Part shown: positions 5,960 to 9,111 of the stretch, piece after piece | How the letters are laid out: each line of letters begins with the position of its first letter | Position numbering within the stretch: the stretch's first letter is position 1 | Assembly (NCBI GenBank): GCA_030424705.1 | Contig: JAUHWJ010000044.1 | Coordinates: 1 to 9,111, forward strand | Length of the DNA stretch: 9,111 nucleotides | Direction of reading: 5' to 3' | Source of the DNA: Alphaproteobacteria bacterium | GTDB lineage: Bacteria > Pseudomonadota > Alphaproteobacteria > Rhodobacterales > Rhodobacteraceae | Notes under the pieces: model-generated | Told to the model about the DNA's origin: nothing | The model's database searches: none | Seen by the model: the letters and a program-made list of their open reading frames with translations, nothing else | Translations under genes and position numbers: made by a program

Positions 5960-6931
5960 ATGAGCCAGGACATCACCACCGAATTTGCCGACCGGATGCT
6001 CTCCCTCGGCCTCGCCCGCGTCTCCGAGGCCGCCGCGATCGCCTCGGCGAAGCTCATCGGCCGCGGCGACGAGAAGGCGGCGGACCAGGCGGCGGTGAAC
6101 GCGATGCGGGAACAGCTGAACCTGCTCGACATCCGCGGCGTCGTCGTGATCGGCGAGGGCGAGCGGGACGAGGCGCCGATGCTCTTCATCGGGGAGGAGG
6201 TCGGCTCCGGAGCCGGCCCGGAGGTCGACATCGCGCTCGACCCGCTCGAAGGCACGACGCTGACGGCGAAGGACATGCCGAACGCCCTCACCGTCATCGC
6301 CATGGGCCCGCGCGGCTCCCTCCTCCACGCGCCCGACGTCTATATGGACAAGCTCGCCATCGGGCCGGGCTATCCCGATGGGCTCGTCGATCTTGACATG
6401 AGTGTGACGGAGCGCGTCCGCGCCCTCGCCGCCGCCAAGGGCGCGGCGCCGGGGGACGTGAAGGTCTGCGTCCTCGAACGCCCGCGCCATGACGCGATCG
6501 TGCGCGAACTGCGCGAGGTCGGAGCCCAGATCCGCCTCATCACGGACGGGGACGTCGCGGGCGTCATCCACTGCGCCGAGCCGGAGCTGACCGGCATCGA
6601 CATGTACATGGGCGCCGGCGGCGCGCCTGAGGGCGTCCTCGCCGCCGCCGCGCTCAAGTGCATGGGTGGGCAGATCCAGGGCCGACTCCTCTTCCGCGAC
6701 GATGACGAGCGCGGCCGCGCCGCGAAGGCCGGCATCACGGAGCTCAACCGGAAATACAGCCGGGACGACATGGTGACGGCGGACGTGATCTTCGCCGCCA
6801 CCGGAGTCACCGACGGGTCGATCCTGCCCGGGCTGAAGCGCCGCGGCGGCTATGTCGAGACGGAGACGATCCTGATGCGCTCGCGCACCGGCTCCGTCCG
6901 CCGCCTCCGCTACCGCACGCGGGAGCTCTGA
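5960..6931 (+). CDS. glpX: Class II fructose-1,6-bisphosphatase / sedoheptulose-1,7-bisphosphatase
   Basis: The protein has 323 residues, the usual length for GlpX. ATG 5960 has AGGGAG 6 bases upstream. The enzyme removes the 1-phosphate from fructose 1,6-bisphosphate in gluconeogenesis, and often from sedoheptulose 1,7-bisphosphate, in the cytoplasm. The expected metal and substrate residues are present: D37 (GRGDEKAAD), E66 (IGEGE), D94 and E97 (LDPLEGTT) and E224 (GAPEG). GAGGAPEG at 218–225 is a strong family signature, and the C-terminus (VTDGSILPG at 283–291) is complete. The stop overlaps the next start by one base (TGATG), so the gene is co-transcribed with the small membrane protein and recJ. 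In many alphaproteobacteria glpX is followed by recJ, as here. Homoserine dehydrogenase, often found upstream, is not adjacent. Confidence 0.95.
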   Translation: MSQDITTEFADRMLSLGLARVSEAAAIASAKLIGRGDEKAADQAAVNAMREQLNLLDIRGVVVIGEGERDEAPMLFIGEEVGSGAGPEVDIALDPLEGTTLTAKDMPNALTVIAMGPRGSLLHAPDVYMDKLAIGPGYPDGLVDLDMSVTERVRALAAAKGAAPGDVKVCVLERPRHDAIVRELREVGAQIRLITDGDVAGVIHCAEPELTGIDMYMGAGGAPEGVLAAAALKCMGGQIQGRLLFRDDDERGRAAKAGITELNRKYSRDDMVTADVIFAATGVTDGSILPGLKRRGGYVETETILMRSRTGSVRRLRYRTREL

Positions 6932-7212
6932 TGGCGGAGCGGCGGCGGCGGAGCCGGGCGGCCGTCGCCTTCCTCCTCGTCTGGCTTGCGCTGCTGACCG
7001 GCATGGCCGCGCTCGTCGTCATGGGCTGGGCCTCCGCCGCGCCCGGGGGCGAGGCGCCGCCCTTCGTCTGGCTCGGCATCGCGGCGGGCGGCTGGGTCTT
7101 CGGCCTCCTCCTCCTCCGCCGCGCGCTCCGGGGGGAGCCGGAGGGCGCGCCGAACCGCCCGCCGCCCCGGCCCGAAGGCGGGCCTGGCGAGAGCGGCCGC
7201 GGCCTTGACTGA
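6931..7212 (+). CDS. Small hypothetical protein with two predicted membrane helices
   Basis: The protein has 93 residues. ATG 6931 overlaps the glpX stop (TGATG) and the stop overlaps the recJ start by 8 bases, so the frame is tightly coupled on both sides. It begins with a very basic stretch (ERRRRSRA). Hydrophobic segments follow at about 11–33 and 45–64, and then a Pro/Gly/Glu-rich hydrophilic tail. The positive-inside rule places both ends in the cytoplasm. I recognise no family. GC-rich DNA produces spurious frames, but the position filling the whole gap between two real genes, the start/stop coupling and two clean helices argue that it is real. Confidence 0.6.
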   Translation: MAERRRRSRAAVAFLLVWLALLTGMAALVVMGWASAAPGGEAPPFVWLGIAAGGWVFGLLLLRRALRGEPEGAPNRPPPRPEGGPGESGRGLD

Positions 7213-8962
7213 GCCCGCCTTTCTCGGCGTAGAAGCCTCCACCCTCGGGCGTCGCTGGATCGGACCGGGCGAGGCCGCGGAGCGGATGGGCGCCGCAATC
7301 GCGCGCGAGATCGGGGCGCCGGAGATAATCGGCCGCCTCCTCGCACTCCGCGGCGTCCAGCCGGAGGAGGCCGCCGCCTTCCTCGACCCGACGCTGAAGG
7401 CGCTCCTCCCCGATCCCTCCACGCTCCGCGACATGGACCGGGCCGCCGCCCGCCTCGTCCGCGCCGTCCTGCGGCGGGAGCGGGTGGCGATCTTCGGCGA
7501 CTATGATGTGGACGGCGGCGCCTCCGCCGCGCTTCTCGTCTGCTGGCTGCGCGACCTCGGCCTCGCCGCCACGATCTACGTGCCGGACCGGATCGACGAG
7601 GGCTACGGCCCGAACGAGCCCGCCATGGCCGCGCTCGGCGCCGCGCATGACCTCATCCTCTGCGTCGATTGCGGCACGCTCTCCCACGGGCCGGTCACGG
7701 CGGCGCAGGCGGCGGGCGCTGATGTGGTGATCGCCGACCACCACCTCGCAGGGGAGACGCTGCCCGAATGCGCGGCGGTGGTGAACCCGAACCGGCACGA
7801 CGATGCAAGCGGGATGGGTCATCTCTGCGCCGCTGGCGTCGTGTTCCTCCTGCTCGTCGCCGCGAACCGCCTGCTCCGGGCGGAGGGGCGGGCCGCGCCG
7901 GACCTCATGGCCGCGCTCGACCTCGTCGCCCTCGCCACCGTGGCGGATGTCGCGCCGCTTACCGGCGTCAACCGCGCCTTCGTGCGGCAGGGGCTGAAGG
8001 TGATGGCGGCGCGCGCCCGGCCCGGGCTGATGGCGCTGGCGGACACCGCGCGGCTCACCGCCGCCCCGGCCTCCTTCCATCTCGGCTATGTCCTCGGGCC
8101 GCGGGTGAACGCCGGCGGGCGGATCGGCAAGGCCGATCTCGGCGTCCGCCTCCTCTCTACGACCTCTGCGGAGGAGGCGGAGGGGATCGCCTTCGAGCTC
8201 GAACGGCTGAACGAGGAGCGGCGGCGGATCGAGGCGGAAGTGCTGGAGCGCGCGATAGAACAGGTCGAGGCCCGGGGCGCCGAGGGCCCGCTCGTCTGGG
8301 CGGCGGCGGAGGGCTGGCACCCTGGCGTCGTCGGCATCGTCGCCGCGCGCCTGAAGGAGCGGTTCGAGCGGCCGGCGGTCGTCATCGGCTTCGAGAACGG
8401 GGAGGGAAAGGGCTCCGCCCGCTCGGTGGAAGGCGTCGATCTCGGCGCCGCCATCGCCGCGCTGGCGCGCGACGGGTTGATCGCAAAGGGCGGCGGGCAC
8501 CGCATGGCGGCGGGGCTCAGCCTCTCCGCCGGGATGCTGGAGCCCGCGATGGCGGCGCTTGGCGCAAGGCTCGCCCCCGCGATGGGCGCCCTTCCGCCCT
8601 TCCGGAGCCTCCGGATCGACGGCGCGCTCTCCGCCGCCGCGGCGACGCCGGAGCTTGTCTCCCTGCTGGAGGCGGCGGGGCCCTTCGGCCAGGCCGCCCC
8701 CGCCCCGCGCTTCGCGCTCCCCGGCCTCCGCGTCGCCTTCGCGAAGCGCGCGGGGGAGGCGCATCTGCGGCTGACCCTCGCGGACCCGGCGGGCGGCCGG
8801 CTCGACGCCATCGCGTTCCGCGCCTTCCCCGGCCCGCTCGGGGACTTTCTCGAAGGCTCCGGCGGCGCCCCGCTCCATGTCGCCGGGCGGCTGGAGATCG
8901 ACGACTGGGGCGGGCGGCGGAAGGCGAAGCTGCGGGTGGAGGACGCCGCCCCCGCCCGCTGA
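7205..8962 (+). CDS. recJ: Single-stranded-DNA-specific 5'-3' exonuclease RecJ
   Basis: The protein has 585 residues, normal for RecJ. It degrades single-stranded DNA 5' to 3' with Mn/Mg in recombinational and mismatch repair. The DHH-domain motifs are intact: DYDVDG (99–104), VDCGT (154–158), ADHH (177–180), NPNRHDD (194–200), and GPRVNAGGRIGKADLG (298–313). The DHHA1 domain follows, with GWHPGVVGIVA (370–380), GKGSARS (401–407) and GGGH (429–432). A C-terminal OB-fold-like part completes it. The start is TTG 7205, the only upstream start in this frame. The N-terminal FLGVEASTLGRRW (6–18) is conserved in alphaproteobacterial RecJ, and the next start (ATG near 7286) would delete it. No good ribosome binding site precedes the TTG, so translation probably depends on coupling to the overlapping small gene. 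Confidence 0.95.
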   Translation: MTEPAFLGVEASTLGRRWIGPGEAAERMGAAIAREIGAPEIIGRLLALRGVQPEEAAAFLDPTLKALLPDPSTLRDMDRAAARLVRAVLRRERVAIFGDYDVDGGASAALLVCWLRDLGLAATIYVPDRIDEGYGPNEPAMAALGAAHDLILCVDCGTLSHGPVTAAQAAGADVVIADHHLAGETLPECAAVVNPNRHDDASGMGHLCAAGVVFLLLVAANRLLRAEGRAAPDLMAALDLVALATVADVAPLTGVNRAFVRQGLKVMAARARPGLMALADTARLTAAPASFHLGYVLGPRVNAGGRIGKADLGVRLLSTTSAEEAEGIAFELERLNEERRRIEAEVLERAIEQVEARGAEGPLVWAAAEGWHPGVVGIVAARLKERFERPAVVIGFENGEGKGSARSVEGVDLGAAIAALARDGLIAKGGGHRMAAGLSLSAGMLEPAMAALGARLAPAMGALPPFRSLRIDGALSAAAATPELVSLLEAAGPFGQAAPAPRFALPGLRVAFAKRAGEAHLRLTLADPAGGRLDAIAFRAFPGPLGDFLEGSGGAPLHVAGRLEIDDWGGRRKAKLRVEDAAPAR

Positions 8963-9019
8963 CCCCTTCCGCCCGCCGCGCCGCCGCCCTATGGTCCGCC
9001 GCGAAGCACGGAGGGGCGC

Positions 9020-9111
9020 ATGGCCGAGATCGGATACGAGGATTTCCTGAAGGTTGACGTGCGGGTGGGCGAGGTCGTCCGCGCCGAGCCCTTCCCCGAG
9101 GCGCGGAAGCC
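9020..9111 (+). CDS. csaA: CsaA-like tRNA-binding-domain protein, N-terminal part (3' end outside window)
   Basis: The frame opens at ATG 9020 after GGAGGGG (9010–9016) and runs off the window after about 30 residues. FLKVDVRVGEVVRAEPFPEARK is the start of the EMAP-II/tRNA-binding OB fold: a F..vDiRVG.I strand, then e.fPeARKP. In small free-standing form this is CsaA, described as a secretion-related chaperone and binding tRNA in vitro. The total length cannot be seen, so a fusion to another domain is not excluded, but the N-terminal position of the motif fits CsaA. It lies 57 bases after recJ with no visible terminator between. Confidence 0.75.
   Translation, partial: MAEIGYEDFLKVDVRVGEVVRAEPFPEARK

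Noticed and set aside
4964..6571. Long minus-strand open frame (535 codons) across eboC and glpX
   Set aside because: It spans the gap between two well-recognised plus-strand genes, has Arg/Glu/Gly-rich composition and no recognisable motif. It is a codon-bias shadow.
7019..8878. Long minus-strand open frame (619 codons) opposite recJ
   Set aside because: It is low in hydrophobic patterning, very rich in Arg/Gly/Glu, and lies antisense to an unmistakable RecJ. Long antisense frames are expected in DNA this GC-rich.

Overview
The window is a very GC-rich (roughly 70 % by eye), densely packed bacterial chromosome segment. It most likely comes from an alphaproteobacterium. The evidence is a DUF1194 protein, the glpX–recJ pairing that is common in that class, and codon use dominated by G/C in the third position. 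I cannot name a genus. I see no mobile elements, tRNA or rRNA genes, or CRISPR arrays.

Left part (1–2134, + strand). The window opens in the 3' end of a DUF1194 gene. Next comes an exported PQQ-type glucose/sorbosone dehydrogenase-like beta-propeller protein, a strong hairpin terminator, and a small exported mono-haem cytochrome c. The last two look like a periplasmic oxidation module in which the dehydrogenase passes electrons to the cytochrome. A convergent gene (2157–2513, - strand) encodes a four-helix TMEM220-family membrane protein.

Centre (2624–5857, + strand). Three tightly coupled genes are separated by +1 nt and -4 nt. They encode a 3-dehydroquinate-synthase-like sugar-phosphate cyclase (EboD type), a TIM-barrel metabolite-traffic protein (EboE type) and a UbiA-like membrane prenyltransferase homologue (EboC type). 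Together they form a reduced version of the ebo/EDB cluster. Elsewhere that cluster has been linked to moving or making a natural-product precursor at the inner membrane. The usual partners EboA, EboB and EboF are not in the window. This is the most interesting part, because the product of such a three-gene cluster is not known to me.

Right part (5960–9111, + strand). A class II fructose-1,6/sedoheptulose-1,7-bisphosphatase gene (glpX), a tiny two-helix membrane protein gene and recJ overlap one another and form an operon. The 5' end of a CsaA-like tRNA-binding-domain gene closes the window. The glpX–recJ order is ordinary for alphaproteobacteria. The ebo-like genes sit directly upstream of it.
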